From Lampropedia hyalina DSM 16112 (GTDB taxonomy: Bacteria > Pseudomonadota > Gammaproteobacteria > Burkholderiales > Burkholderiaceae_C): a DNA stretch of 64,000 nt. A program made the position numbers and the translations under genes. Shown here piece after piece: positions 27,737 to 36,845 of this stretch. The notes below the pieces were generated by a model. That model made no database searches and was not told where the DNA came from. It saw nothing but the letters and a program-made list of their open reading frames with translations. The first letter of the stretch is position 1, and the number at the start of each line of letters is the position of its first letter. The stretch spans positions 64,184-128,183 of the forward strand of contig NZ_FQUZ01000006.1 of the NCBI RefSeq assembly GCF_900129055.1, in the 5' to 3' direction.

Positions 27737-28522
27737 ATGAAGCACATTCCCCGCAAACGCTTCGGCCAGCACTTCCTGACCGACACCGGCATCATCGACC
27801 AGATCGTCAAACACATTGCCCCGCGTGCGGGCGATGCGATGGTGGAAATCGGCCCCGGCACCGGCGCGCTCACCCAGCCACTGACCGAGCACCTGCCGCA
27901 ACTGACCGTCATCGAACTCGACCGCGACCTGATCCTGCGCCTGCAAATGCACCCGCAACTGCGCGTGGTACAGGGCGACGTGCTCAAGGTGGACTTTGCC
28001 GCGCTGGCCACCGAGCTGCAAGCGGCCAAATTGCGCATCGTCGGCAACCTGCCCTACAACATCTCTTCGCCCATCCTGTTCCACCTGCTGGACTTCGTGG
28101 ACATCGTGCAAGACCAGCACTTCATGCTGCAAAAAGAAGTGATTGATCGCATGGTCGCGCAGCCCGCCAGTTCCGCCTACGGGCGCATCTCGGTGATGCT
28201 GCAATGGCGTTATGCAATGGAGAACGTGCTGTTCGTGCCGCCGGAATCCTTCGACCCGCCCCCCCGTGTGGACAGTGCCGTGGTACGCATGATTCCACGC
28301 CCGGCCGGCAGCTTCGCCCCGCTCGACCAGCCACTGCTGGAAGAACTGGTGCGCGTGGCCTTCAGCCAGAAACGCAAGCTGGTGCGCCACACCCTGGGCC
28401 GCTGGCTGGAGCAGCGGCAGTTCGGCGGCACATTCGACCTGCAACGCCGCGCCGAAGAAATTCCCGTGGACGAATACGTGCAACTGGCCGGACAAGTGCC
28501 CGCTGCCCCCGCACCGGCATAA
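27737..28522 (+). CDS. rsmA: 16S rRNA dimethyladenosine transferase
   Basis: A 261-residue RsmA/KsgA, which dimethylates A1518 and A1519 of 16S rRNA. N-terminal [10 protein letters not shown], the S-adenosylmethionine site [10 protein letters not shown], and the catalytic [10 protein letters not shown] are all present. Length is normal. ATG 27737 was chosen; an in-frame GTG at 27725 would add four residues. It begins 17 bases after surA. Confidence 0.94.
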   Translation: MKHIPRKRFGQHFLTDTGIIDQIVKHIAPRAGDAMVEIGPGTGALTQPLTEHLPQLTVIELDRDLILRLQMHPQLRVVQGDVLKVDFAALATELQAAKLRIVGNLPYNISSPILFHLLDFVDIVQDQHFMLQKEVIDRMVAQPASSAYGRISVMLQWRYAMENVLFVPPESFDPPPRVDSAVVRMIPRPAGSFAPLDQPLLEELVRVAFSQKRKLVRHTLGRWLEQRQFGGTFDLQRRAEEIPVDEYVQLAGQVPAAPAPA

Positions 28523-28641
28523 ACGCACTGCGCACTGCACCAGCGGCCTGACGCGCCGTCACAAAACCGTCACCTCCGGGACATACAGTCGGGCTGGGGC
28601 ATATCCCCAATTGACAGGCCACCTGCCGGAGGAGCACCGCA

Positions 28642-29754
28642 GTGAAACTGCGCAGAATCATTGCACCATTGCTGCTGACCACCTTGCTGATGGCCGTCGG
28701 CGGTGGCATCTGGTATTCCCACACCCAACTGGGCAACACCCGCCAGAGCCAGCAGGAACAGGCACGGCAGGTCACGGTGCGCGGCCTGATCGGTTCCGAA
28801 AAAGAAACCTTCTTTGCCGACCCGCGCGTACAGCAGGCCCTGCTGGCCCACGGCATCACCGTACAGGTGGAGAAAGCCGGTTCACGCAGCATTGCCAGCC
28901 GCTACGACCCGCAGCAATACGACTTCGGCTTTCCCTCCGGCGCACCTGCCGCTGCCCAACTGCAACAGCAGGCCAAGGCCGGGCAGGTCTTCAACCCCTT
29001 CTACACCCCGATGGTACTGGCAAGCTGGGAGCCGATTGCGCAGATTCTGGTGGCCAACGGCATGGCCCGCAAGGAAGACGGCATCTACTACGTCCACGAC
29101 ATGCCGCGCCTGATGCAGGTCATCGGCCAGGGCACGCGCTGGCGCGACCTGCCACACAGCAACGCATTTGCCACCAGCAAATCGGTGCTGATCCACTCCA
29201 CCGACGTGCGCACCTCCAACAGTGCCGCCATGTATCTGGCACTGGCCAGCTATCTGGCCAACGGCGAACAGGTGGTGCAGAGCCAGGCCGACATCGAGCG
29301 GGTGCTGCCACAGGTCACACCATTGTTCCTGCGCCAGGGTTTTCAGGAATCCTCCTCTGCCGCCCCGTTCGAGGACTATCTGGCCCTGGGCATGGGCAAG
29401 GCCCCGCTGCTGATGGCCTATGAATCGCAGATGCTGGAATTCTGGCTCCAGCAGCCCGATGCCATCAGCAGCCCGATGGTGATTCTCTACCCGCAGCCCA
29501 CCGTCTATTCCAAGCATGTGCTGATTCCCTACACCCCCGCCGGGGTGCGACTGGGCGAAGTGCTGGAAAACGACCCGGCACTGCGCGAACTCATCCACGC
29601 ATACGGCTACCGCACCGGCGGCGCGCGCAAAGGCCCGGAGCTGTGGGCCGAACACGGCATCAAGACCCCGGAAGTCATCGTGGACGTGATCGACCCACCC
29701 AGCCAGGAATGGCTGGAACGCCTGATCCAGCGCATCGAGCGCGCCTTCCAGTAA
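28642..29754 (+). CDS. membrane-anchored substrate-binding-like protein of TelA locus
   Basis: A 370-residue protein with an N-terminal membrane anchor (about 5-25) and a periplasmic-binding-protein-like body (VRGLIGSEKETFF, SRYDPQQYDFGFPSG...). I know such proteins from operons with TelA/YaaN and a von Willebrand factor A (VWA) protein; their biochemical role is not established. It starts 119 bases after rsmA and ends 27 bases before telA, so co-transcription with telA is likely. Confidence is good for the locus type and low for a function. Confidence 0.65.
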   Translation: MKLRRIIAPLLLTTLLMAVGGGIWYSHTQLGNTRQSQQEQARQVTVRGLIGSEKETFFADPRVQQALLAHGITVQVEKAGSRSIASRYDPQQYDFGFPSGAPAAAQLQQQAKAGQVFNPFYTPMVLASWEPIAQILVANGMARKEDGIYYVHDMPRLMQVIGQGTRWRDLPHSNAFATSKSVLIHSTDVRTSNSAAMYLALASYLANGEQVVQSQADIERVLPQVTPLFLRQGFQESSSAAPFEDYLALGMGKAPLLMAYESQMLEFWLQQPDAISSPMVILYPQPTVYSKHVLIPYTPAGVRLGEVLENDPALRELIHAYGYRTGGARKGPELWAEHGIKTPEVIVDVIDPPSQEWLERLIQRIERAFQ

Positions 29755-29781
29755 GAACCCTGCTCACCCCAAGGAACCCCC

Positions 29782-31035
29782 ATGAACCAGCCCCTCCAGA
29801 CCCAGACCGCCACGGCCACCGCACCGACCCTGGATTTGCAGCCCCCGCAGGCCTTCACGCTGGAGCCGCCCGCCCCCGTGCCCAGCATCCCAGCCGAATC
29901 CGCCAGCGGCCACGTCCGCCTCAAGCCCGACGAAGTGCAGGAGCTGGACGCACAGGTCAAGGCCTTCATCGACACCATCACCGCGCACGATGCCCACTCG
30001 CCCGAATTCCGGCAGGCGGTCGAGCGCATCCACGGCATGGGCAACAAGGACGTGCAAGCCTCGGCCAGCGTCTCCAACCGCATGCTGGAGCGGCCCGTGC
30101 GCAGCCTCAACAACGGCCTGTTCGACCAAGGCTCCGAAATCGGCCAGAGCCTGCTGGACCTGCGCCGCCAGATCGAGGAACTCGACCCCACGCGCCAGGG
30201 CGACCTGTTCTCGCCGCGCAAGCTGCTGGGCTTCATCCCGCTGGGCAACCGGCTGGTGGACTACTTCGACCGCTTCCAGTCCTCGCAAAGCCACCTCAAC
30301 GCCATCATCGAAAGCCTCAAGCGCGGCAAGGACGAGCTGCTGCGCGACAACACCGCCATCGAGCAGGAAAAAATCAACCTCTGGACGCTGATGGAGCGGC
30401 TGGAGAAATACATCCACATCAGCAAAAAACTCGACTCCGAACTGGAAGCCAAGGCCGCTGCGCTGGACGTATCCGACCCTGCCAAGGCGCGCGTGGTGCG
30501 CGAGGAAATGCTGTTCTACACCCGCCAGAAAACCACCGACCTGCTCACCCAGATGAGCGTGAACATGCAGGGCTATCTGGCCCTGGACCTGATTCGCAAG
30601 AACAATCTGGAACTGAGCAAGGGCGTGGATCGTACCACCACCACCACGGTATCGGCACTGCGCACCGCCGTCATCGTCGCCCAGGCACTGGCCAACCAGA
30701 AACTGGTGCTCGACCAGATCAGCGCACTCAACACCACCACCGGCAACCTCATCCAGGGCACCAGCGAACTGCTGCGCCAGCAAAGCAGTGCCATCCACCA
30801 GCAGGCCGCCTCCAGCACCATCGAGATTGCCAAACTGCAACAGGCATTCCAGAACATCTACCAGACGATGGACACCATTGCCGATTTCAAGATCAAGGCA
30901 CTGGCCTCCATGCAGACCACCGTCGATACCCTCAGCGGCGAAGTCACCAAGGCACGCGGCTACCTCGACCGCGTGCGCCAGCAGGAACTGGCACAACTGC
31001 CCGGCAACAATCCGCTGGGGCAGGTGCAGCTCTGA
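29782..31035 (+). CDS. telA: TelA-family toxic-anion-resistance protein
   Basis: A 417-residue cytoplasmic protein of the TelA/YaaN family (PF05816), mostly alpha-helical. It has a Pro-rich N-terminus (about 1-45), RPVRSLNNG near residue 108, and 'VDRTTTTTVSALRTAVIVAQALANQKLVLDQI'-type helices in two parts around 285-320. TelA proteins have been linked to tellurite, nisin and antibiotic tolerance. A VWA-type gene normally follows; here only its first 55 or so codons remain (31078 onward). Confidence 0.88.
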   Translation: MNQPLQTQTATATAPTLDLQPPQAFTLEPPAPVPSIPAESASGHVRLKPDEVQELDAQVKAFIDTITAHDAHSPEFRQAVERIHGMGNKDVQASASVSNRMLERPVRSLNNGLFDQGSEIGQSLLDLRRQIEELDPTRQGDLFSPRKLLGFIPLGNRLVDYFDRFQSSQSHLNAIIESLKRGKDELLRDNTAIEQEKINLWTLMERLEKYIHISKKLDSELEAKAAALDVSDPAKARVVREEMLFYTRQKTTDLLTQMSVNMQGYLALDLIRKNNLELSKGVDRTTTTTVSALRTAVIVAQALANQKLVLDQISALNTTTGNLIQGTSELLRQQSSAIHQQAASSTIEIAKLQQAFQNIYQTMDTIADFKIKALASMQTTVDTLSGEVTKARGYLDRVRQQELAQLPGNNPLGQVQL

Positions 31036-31077
31036 AAGCGTGTCATGCACACCGTCCCCGGCAACCAAGGCTGACCC

Positions 31078-31272
31078 ATGTCCCGCAAGAAATCCCCCCT
31101 GCTGCTGCGCCTGCTGCCCGTGGTGCTCATCGCCCTGCTGCTGTGGTGGCAGAACCGCCCGGCCCCCGATGGCAACACGACGACCGACACCGCCGCCCCG
31201 GCCACCGCTGCGGCCCCGTTGCGCATACTGGCCGGATCGGAAATCAAATCAAAAATTGGTTCAGATATATGA
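31078..31272 (+). pseudogene. 5' fragment of a substrate-binding/VWA gene, cut off by foreign DNA
   Basis: An intact start and signal-anchor (MSRKKSPLLLRLLPVVLIAL, then WWQNRPAPDG) lead to PLRILAGSE. This matches the way the VWA partner of TelA usually begins, where '...LRILAGSELKDLEP' would follow. After about codon 55 (near 31241) the sequence changes sharply to AT-rich DNA and the frame stops at 31270-31272. No later part of the VWA gene was found in the window. The recognition of the family from this short stretch is from memory. Confidence 0.6.
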
Positions 31273-32590
31273 CTTCAATGATATTGAAAACTTCGACACT
31301 CAAAAAATAAACCCTGTATCTTTAATCATAAGCCAGGACGGTGATTGGATATACGGCCTTAATGCAGGAGGCGCATCAACGGACGGATACATCTTCCGAA
31401 TTCGCACAAATGGCAATGATTTCAAAAAATTAACCACCTTTAACGAAACAACAGGCTATCAGCAATCTAGAATTTATACAAATATCGTAGAGCATGGAAA
31501 TTACATTTATGGCGCATTAAATACAGGAGGAGAATTCAACAAAGGATCCATTTTCCGAATCAGCAAAAATGGCAACGAAGAAATCAAGTTACTGCATCAC
31601 TTTGACACCACCACAGGTGATAATCCTCAAGGTTCGCTGGCATTGAATGGTGACGGCTATATTTATGGTGTCACCGTAAGAGGTGGGCCAACAGGACGTG
31701 GCACTGTTTACCGTATAAAACCTTCGGATATAGAAGGAGCAAGCAAGGTAGAAACGCTCGTTTACAGTTTTACTGGAGATGCAAATATCGATGGACAAAG
31801 TCCTGTTGGACTTAAATCTGCCCCAAATGGTAAGCTATACGGCCCATTGTCAAATGTGAATGGGGCGGTTGTTTATGCCTTGAATGTTGGCCATACACCA
31901 CCGAATCCCATCATTGCATCCTTTGCATCCAATCAGCCAGAAGTGACTTGGCTGGGCGATGCCAATCAGCCAAAGACCAGACTGACATGGGAAGTGACAG
32001 GCCCAACGGGCTACACCACTTGCACCGCCAGCGGCGACTGGTCGGGCACCAAAGACCTCAGCGGCAGCGAGGAAGTGACCGTTTTGCGCGAAGGCAACAA
32101 CACCTACACGCTGACCTGCGACAACGGCTCTGGGCTGGAGAATGCCACTTCCACTCAAACCGTGGTGGTCAAGGCCGTTACACCACCGCCGCCGGTTGCC
32201 ATCAGCAGCTTCAGTGCCACACCATCCACCATCGAATCGGGCGGCAGCGTGCGCTTTGGCTGGGCCACGCAGAACGCGGTTTCCTGCACTGGCTCGTGGT
32301 CTGGAAGCAACCTGCCAGCCGACCAGTTGGCATCCGGCTGGGCAGACTTCAGCCCCAGTACAGAACCGGGCGAGAAAACCTACACGCTGAACTGCAAGGG
32401 CCGGGGCGGTGATGAGCAAAGCCTGAATACCACCGTAACCGTCACGACAGCGCAGACAGGCGGCAATGACGGAGGTGGCAGTGGCGACAGCATCAAGGTC
32501 GAAGGCGGTGGCCCGCTGGCCTGGCTGCTGGTTCCGCTGGCCGGATTGGCCTTGCTGCGTCGCCGCCGTGCAGGAGGGCTGCCGCAATAA
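31241..32590 (+). pseudogene. 5'-truncated GloVer-repeat surface protein with GlyGly-CTERM-like tail
   Basis: About 449 codons in the +2 frame with no in-frame ATG and no signal peptide. The first third has repeats of the type 'YG...GG....G.IFRI...G' (three visible copies, to about 31730), like 'choice-of-anchor tandem repeat GloVer' proteins. Two Ig-like segments follow (about 31915-32180 and 32190-32450). The C-terminus is a Gly-rich stretch, a hydrophobic helix and RRRR, like GlyGly-CTERM sorting signals. It sits one frame away from the preceding gene fragment, so a +1 shift would be needed to borrow its signal peptide. The 5' half (to about 31930) is AT-rich, unlike its neighbours, suggesting transfer. 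Probably not expressed as a full protein. Confidence 0.6.
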
Positions 32591-32704
32591 GCCTGTGAGA
32601 TCAGAAAAGGCCAGCGCAGAAGCGGCTGGGCTTGCAAGAGACGCTGCTTTCCTGGCTGGTCAGCCAACCTTTCAAAACCAACTGACCAGTCAGGGAGCCT
32701 GCGC

Positions 32705-32737
32705 AGTGCAGGCGGGGATGGTCATCCTGCCTGCACT
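32705..32737. terminator. strong hairpin upstream of hasA
   Basis: AGTGCAGGC (32705-32713) and GCCTGCACT (32729-32737) form a perfect 9-bp stem, with GGAT/ATCC able to extend it internally. No T-run follows on either strand. It lies 88 bases before the hasA start and could end upstream transcription with Rho's help or fold in the hasA leader. Confidence 0.35.
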
Positions 32738-32824
32738 TCACGCCCCGTTGCCGGGAACGCGGCATTTTAATGGCCCTGTTTTTGGCGGCGTGGTTTTTTC
32801 CGACCATTTCAATTGGAGTTTTTC

Positions 32825-33766
32825 ATGTCAATCAAGATCAACCTGAACGGCCTGACTGCCGAAGGCCGCAACTTTGATGTAACTGCCGGTGCGCAAACCA
32901 CGAGCACGTTCTTCGGTAACTTCGATGCGCTGTATCAGCAAAACGGCACGGGTACGTTTTCTGGTACGGCAACCCCTCCTACTCCTGCCGGGCACTTTGG
33001 TGGCACCCAGTTTCTGAGCCAGGCACTGACTTCCGCTCCGGCAGTTCAGGCCTGGAGTGCTAACAGTGACAATCTCGACTACACCTTCCGTGATGCCTCT
33101 GCTCCCGGCGGTGCCCACACGCTCACCGGTAATCTGGACAGCCTGAGCTTCTTCTCCAGTGTGGACGCTACTCTGCTGGACGTGGAAATCGGCGATCTGG
33201 GCATCACCGACAACCTCTACAAGACCGACCCTCTGCACGAGATCGTCAATGGTCTTCAGAACCACGACAGCAGCGCACTGCGCAGCTACCTGTTCGAGCG
33301 CGATCTGGACATCGACGGCAGCAGTGGTGACGATGTGATTGTGTCGGGCAATGGCAACGACATTCTGCGCGGCAATGCGGGCAATGATTCGCTGAGTTCC
33401 GGCGCAGGCAATGACATCCTCTACGGTGGCACCGGCAATGATGTGCTCAATGGCGGCTCCGGCGCAGACCTTCTGTTCGGGGGGGCGGGCAACGATGTGC
33501 TGATTGGTGGCGAAGGCTTCGATGTGCTGAGCGGCGGCTCTGGCGCAGACCAGTTCACCTACGAGAGCAGCAACTTCGGCTGGGATGTGATTACCGATTT
33601 CTCGCGTGCCCAGGGCGACAAGCTGGTGTTCTCCAGCGACATTTTCGCCACGGCACAGGACGCGGTGGATTCGTTCTTCTTCGGCGTGCTGGCCTATGAC
33701 CTGAGCAATGCGATTGTGCTGGCAGGCGTGTCTTCGCTGACCACCAGTGACGTGGTGATTGTGTAA
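32825..33766 (+). CDS. hasA: HasA-type haem-binding hemophore fused to RTX repeats
   Basis: A 313-residue protein without N-terminal signal peptide. Residues about 1-163 align by eye with HasA hemophores: GGTQFLS, NLDYTF (Tyr86, equivalent to the haem ligand Tyr75), [13 protein letters not shown] (His98, equivalent to His83) and LHEIVNGL. The second ligand His32 appears to be Gln38. Residues 165-245 are nine RTX nonapeptides (GGxGxDxUx), which bind calcium. The C-terminus ([15 protein letters not shown], ending SDVVIV) is a type I secretion signal of the serralysin kind. Known HasA proteins (about 190-205 residues) have no RTX part. Start ATG 32825 has GGAG six bases upstream. The secretion genes begin 1.2 kb downstream; no HasR-type receptor is adjacent and I see no Fur box. 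Confidence 0.8.
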   Translation: MSIKINLNGLTAEGRNFDVTAGAQTTSTFFGNFDALYQQNGTGTFSGTATPPTPAGHFGGTQFLSQALTSAPAVQAWSANSDNLDYTFRDASAPGGAHTLTGNLDSLSFFSSVDATLLDVEIGDLGITDNLYKTDPLHEIVNGLQNHDSSALRSYLFERDLDIDGSSGDDVIVSGNGNDILRGNAGNDSLSSGAGNDILYGGTGNDVLNGGSGADLLFGGAGNDVLIGGEGFDVLSGGSGADQFTYESSNFGWDVITDFSRAQGDKLVFSSDIFATAQDAVDSFFFGVLAYDLSNAIVLAGVSSLTTSDVVIV

Positions 33767-33774
33767 TTGCACAG

Positions 33775-33805
33775 TGCACTGGATGCCGGGTCTGTCCCGG
33801 CATTC
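33775..33805 (+). repeat. REP-like palindrome, copy 1
   Basis: A palindrome with stem ATGCCGGG/CCCGGCAT and a five-base loop, inside the shared frame 'CACTGGAT..CCGG....CCGG.AT'. It is one of at least six related copies in the window. It is immediately downstream of hasA, where REP elements often sit, and could terminate or stabilise the transcript. Confidence 0.6.
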
Positions 33806-34082
33806 CTGCCGTATGTACAGATTTTTTGGGCAAGCGTCATGGTGCCAGGCAAGGTCTGGTTTTTCGGTATTTGCTGCGGAATCGACACGAATTTTCATGC
33901 AAGGCATCACGCCCCACCACGTCATTCCGGCGCAGGCCCACTGCTGTCCGTGACGTTTTGGCAGGTGTTTGCCAAGTGACCATTGCAGCCTTACTCAAAG
34001 CAGTAAACGCCATCATGCCGAACTTGATCGGCATCCAGTCGCAACGCAAGCTATTGGCAAGCAAGGTTTTTTTGCAAGTGTC

Positions 34083-34114
34083 GTCACTGGATGCCGGATC
34101 AAGTCCGGCATGAC
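34083..34114 (+). repeat. REP-like palindrome, copy 2
   Basis: It starts GTCACTGGATGCCGG and ends CCGGCATGAC, with centre ATCAAGT. It shares ends (GTCACTGGAT and ATGAC) with the copies at 41292-41322 and 50847-50879. It lies 39 bases past the stop codon of the PIN-domain gene. Confidence 0.65.
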
Positions 34115-34152
34115 GTGGTGGGGTGCCGGAATGATGTGGTGTAGTTGGGGCG

Positions 34153-34578
34153 TCAGGTTCTTGGGCCATTCGTCCAGATGCCAAGGAATTCTTCCGGGGT
34201 GTAGATGGGCAGGCTGGCGCAGGCGAAGTCTCGTACGTTGCGGGTGATGATGCCATGGCAGCCGGTAAGGCGGGCGGCTTCGTGAAGAACGGCGTCTTCA
34301 AAGTCGGCAAAACCTGTCTCGATTGCATGGCTCAGGACGGTGCGATTGACAGGGGCGATGTCAAACAGCTTCAGCAGTGTGTCGATAGATTGCTTCGCGT
34401 GCTGTGCCGTCTGTGCTCGCTTGCACAGATAGAACAGGGTGGTGATGGTGGTGGCGCACAGATAACCCCTGATCTGGCCTTGTTCGACGAGTGCCAGCGT
34501 TTGGGCACTGTGCAGCGCAAAGGGTTCGCGGTCCAGCAGTACGTCGAGGACGATGTTGGTGTCGAAAAGGATGCTCAT
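34153..34578 (-). CDS. PIN-domain toxin (VapC-like)
   Basis: A 141-residue PIN-domain protein, probably the RNase toxin of a toxin-antitoxin pair. The acidic set is D6 (LFDTN), D92/D95 in DFEDAVLHEAA and D117 in TRNVRDF. Its ATG overlaps the antitoxin's stop (ATGA), typical of TA operons with the antitoxin first. Target RNA is unknown. The pair sits between hasA and the secretion genes on the opposite strand. Confidence 0.85.
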   Translation of the reverse strand: MSILFDTNIVLDVLLDREPFALHSAQTLALVEQGQIRGYLCATTITTLFYLCKRAQTAQHAKQSIDTLLKLFDIAPVNRTVLSHAIETGFADFEDAVLHEAARLTGCHGIITRNVRDFACASLPIYTPEEFLGIWTNGPRT

Positions 34579-34820
34579 TGATGTTTCGCTTGCAGGTAGG
34601 CACGGTAATCCTCCTCATCAGGCAGTTTGCCCTGGGTGTTTTTGAGCGCACCCTTGAGGGAGGTAACCAGCGGCGGCAGTGGCGGCTGTGCAGGGGGGTG
34701 CTCAAGCTGCACGAAATAGTCGGCCACAAGCTGGGAGAGGGATTTGCCTTTCTGTCGTGCCTGTGCCTTGGCTTGCTCGATCAGGCCCGCTTCCAGCCGC
34801 AGGGTGAGTTTGGTTTGCAT
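34575..34820 (-). CDS. DUF6364-type antitoxin
   Basis: An 81-residue protein. MQTKLTLRLEAGLIEQAKAQ and GKSLSQLVADYFVQL form a ribbon-helix-helix-like DNA-binding N-terminus as in DUF6364 antitoxins. A Pro-rich linker and an acidic C-terminus (about 60-81), probably toxin-binding, follow. ATG 34820 has GGAG six bases upstream. The stop overlaps the toxin start by four bases. A partial inverted repeat just upstream may be its operator. Confidence 0.8.
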   Translation of the reverse strand: MQTKLTLRLEAGLIEQAKAQARQKGKSLSQLVADYFVQLEHPPAQPPLPPLVTSLKGALKNTQGKLPDEEDYRAYLQAKHQ

Positions 34821-34834
34821 GGCATGCTCCATTT

Positions 34835-34863
34835 GACGTGTATTTATGATTTTATTGTACGTC
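34835..34863 (-). promoter_or_regulatory. candidate operator of the toxin-antitoxin operon
   Basis: GACGTGTA (34835-34842) and TGTACGTC (34856-34863) form an inverted repeat matching at 6 of 8 positions, in an AT-rich stretch 15 bases upstream of the antitoxin ATG. Antitoxins of this fold usually repress their own promoter. A TACAAT-like -10 overlaps the far half-site on the minus strand. Confidence 0.35.
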
Positions 34864-34967
34864 TTTTTGCAGATCAACAGGCCTGCAAACACAACACGAT
34901 GGCTTATGCCTTCGGCTGACAGCACCCTGCGATCAGGGGTTTCTTTCTCTTTCACAAGGGTTTTTTC

Positions 34968-36845
34968 ATGAGCAGGGTTTTCAACCGTCCGGGGCGTAAT
35001 CCGGTGGCCGGGGTGCTGAGATCGTTTCGGTCGGTGTTTGTCAGTGTGGGCCTGTTCAGCGCGGTCATCAATGTGCTGATGCTGGTTCCGGCCATTTACA
35101 TGTTGCAGGTGTATGACCGGGTTTTGCCATCGGGCAATGAGATGACTTTGCTGATGCTGACGCTGATTCTGCTGGGGCTGTATGGTTTGATGGGTTTGCT
35201 GGAGTATTTGCGCGGCATGTTGCTGATTCGTTCGGGCAGTCGGCTGGACTTGCAGTTGAATGGTGCCGTCCACAGTGCCACTTTCGAGGCGAATTTGCGC
35301 GGGGGTGCGTTGCAGGCCAGCCAGACTCTGGGGGATTTGACAACCTTGCGGCAGTTTCTGACGGGCAATGCGCTGTTTGCATTTTTTGATGTGCCCTGGT
35401 TTCCGATTTATCTGGCGGTGATTTTCCTGTTCCATCCGTGGCTGGGGGTGCTGGCTCTGGCCGGTGCCCTGGTGCTGGTGGTGCTGGCGTGGCTGAATGA
35501 ACGTGTTTCCGGGCCATTGCTGGCCGAGGCAGGGGTGTTGCACATTCAGTCTGGGGCGGTGGCTTCGGCCCATTTGCGCAATGCAGAGGTGATTGCTGCG
35601 CTGGGGATGTTGCCTGCGCTGTTCGAGCGTTGGCTATCGCTGCATCTGCGTTTTCTGCAACGTCAGCAAACGGCCAGCGAGCGGGCTGCGGTGATTGCCT
35701 CAATGACGCGGGTAGCACGGCTGTCGCTGCAATCGCTGATTCTGGGGCTGGGGGCCTTGCTGGCGGTGGAAGGCAAGATTACTCCGGGAATGATGATTGC
35801 AGCGTCGATTCTGATGGGGCGCACGCTGGCCCCCATCGAGCAGGTAATTGGCGTATGGAAGCAATGGAGCACGGCACGGCTGGCATGGGGGCGGCTGGAT
35901 CAACTGCTGGCGGCGCATCCGCAGCGGGATGCTGGCATGTCCCTGCCACGTCCGACCGGGGAACTGGTGCTGGAGGCGGTGGCGGCCATTGCGCCGGGGA
36001 CAAGGCCCGGCCAGCCCGCGCGGGCGGTGTTTTCGCAATTGAACCTGAAGCTGGAGCCGGGCCAGGTGCTGGCGGTGGTCGGGCCTTCGGGCGCAGGCAA
36101 ATCGACTCTGGCACGCCTGCTGGTGGGGGTAGCGGCTCCAGCAGCGGGGCATGTGCGGCTGGATGGCGCAGATGTGTACCAGTGGGACAAGGCACAGCTT
36201 GGCCCGGCGATTGGTTATCTGCCGCAGGATGTGGAGCTTTTTGCAGGAAGTCTGAGCGAGAACATTGCCCGTTTCGGAGCGGTGGATGCCGACAGGGTGG
36301 TGGCGGCGGCCAAACTGGCGGGGGTGCATGAGCTGATTCTGCATTTGCCACAGGGCTACGATACGCTGCTGGGCGAAGGCGGCGCGGGGCTTTCCGGTGG
36401 GCAGCGGCAGCGCGTCGGGCTGGCTCGCGCCCTGTATGGCGAGCCGGTTTTCGTGGTGCTGGATGAGCCCAATGCCAGTCTGGACGAGGCAGGAGAAGCG
36501 GCACTGGAGCGGGCCATTGCAGCACTGAAGGCAGCCGGGACGACGGTGGTGCTGATGACGCACCGTCAGGGTTTGCTGGCACAGAGTGATCGCCTGCTGG
36601 TGCTGCGCCCTGGGCAGCCGTCGGCATTCGGGCCGACGGACAAGGTGCTGGCGGCCTTGCGGAATGCGGCAGCGGGTTCCCTCGGTGGCGGACAAGCCAT
36701 TGCCCACAGGGACAAGGGGATGGCGGCAGAACCGGCCGCAGGTGATGGCCCTGCCATGTACCAGTCATCTCTGGCCTATCGGCTCAAGCCGGGCACAGCA
36801 GACCATGCAGCAACGGCAGGCAGCCAACAGGAGAGCATTCAATGA
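34968..36845 (+). CDS. hasD: type I secretion ABC transporter (HasD/PrtD family)
   Basis: A 625-residue inner-membrane exporter ATPase. The N-terminal membrane domain (about 1-310) has no C39-like leader, as in HasD/PrtD. The ATPase domain has Walker [10 protein letters not shown] (about 371-379), signature [15 protein letters not shown], Walker [12 protein letters not shown] and a switch His in MTHRQG. HasD/PrtD proteins recognise C-terminal signals of HasA and serralysins. AAGGG lies seven bases before the ATG. It overlaps the adaptor gene by four bases (ATGA). The likely substrate is the hemophore-RTX protein 1.2 kb upstream. Confidence 0.88.
   Translation: MSRVFNRPGRNPVAGVLRSFRSVFVSVGLFSAVINVLMLVPAIYMLQVYDRVLPSGNEMTLLMLTLILLGLYGLMGLLEYLRGMLLIRSGSRLDLQLNGAVHSATFEANLRGGALQASQTLGDLTTLRQFLTGNALFAFFDVPWFPIYLAVIFLFHPWLGVLALAGALVLVVLAWLNERVSGPLLAEAGVLHIQSGAVASAHLRNAEVIAALGMLPALFERWLSLHLRFLQRQQTASERAAVIASMTRVARLSLQSLILGLGALLAVEGKITPGMMIAASILMGRTLAPIEQVIGVWKQWSTARLAWGRLDQLLAAHPQRDAGMSLPRPTGELVLEAVAAIAPGTRPGQPARAVFSQLNLKLEPGQVLAVVGPSGAGKSTLARLLVGVAAPAAGHVRLDGADVYQWDKAQLGPAIGYLPQDVELFAGSLSENIARFGAVDADRVVAAAKLAGVHELILHLPQGYDTLLGEGGAGLSGGQRQRVGLARALYGEPVFVVLDEPNASLDEAGEAALERAIAALKAAGTTVVLMTHRQGLLAQSDRLLVLRPGQPSAFGPTDKVLAALRNAAAGSLGGGQAIAHRDKGMAAEPAAGDGPAMYQSSLAYRLKPGTADHAATAGSQQESIQ

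Larger units (their letters stand above)
33767..34152. other. 386-bp non-coding stretch with REP-like palindromes
   Basis: No credible gene. It holds two full REP-like palindromes (33775-33805 and 34083-34114), both in the CACTGGAT orientation, and a partial opposite-orientation copy at 33921-33940 (GTCATTCCGGCGCAGGCCCA). A GATTTTTTGG run at 33821-33830 after the first palindrome could make it act as a terminator for hasA. Confidence 0.6.

Noticed and set aside
31241..31272. Programmed ribosomal frameshift joining the VWA fragment to the GloVer frame
   Set aside because: It would need a +1 (or -2) shift; no known +1 site or stimulating structure is visible, and a broken-gene junction is simpler.
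32740..32824. Fur box before hasA
   Set aside because: No match to the TGATAATnATTATCA pattern better than chance was found by reading both strands.
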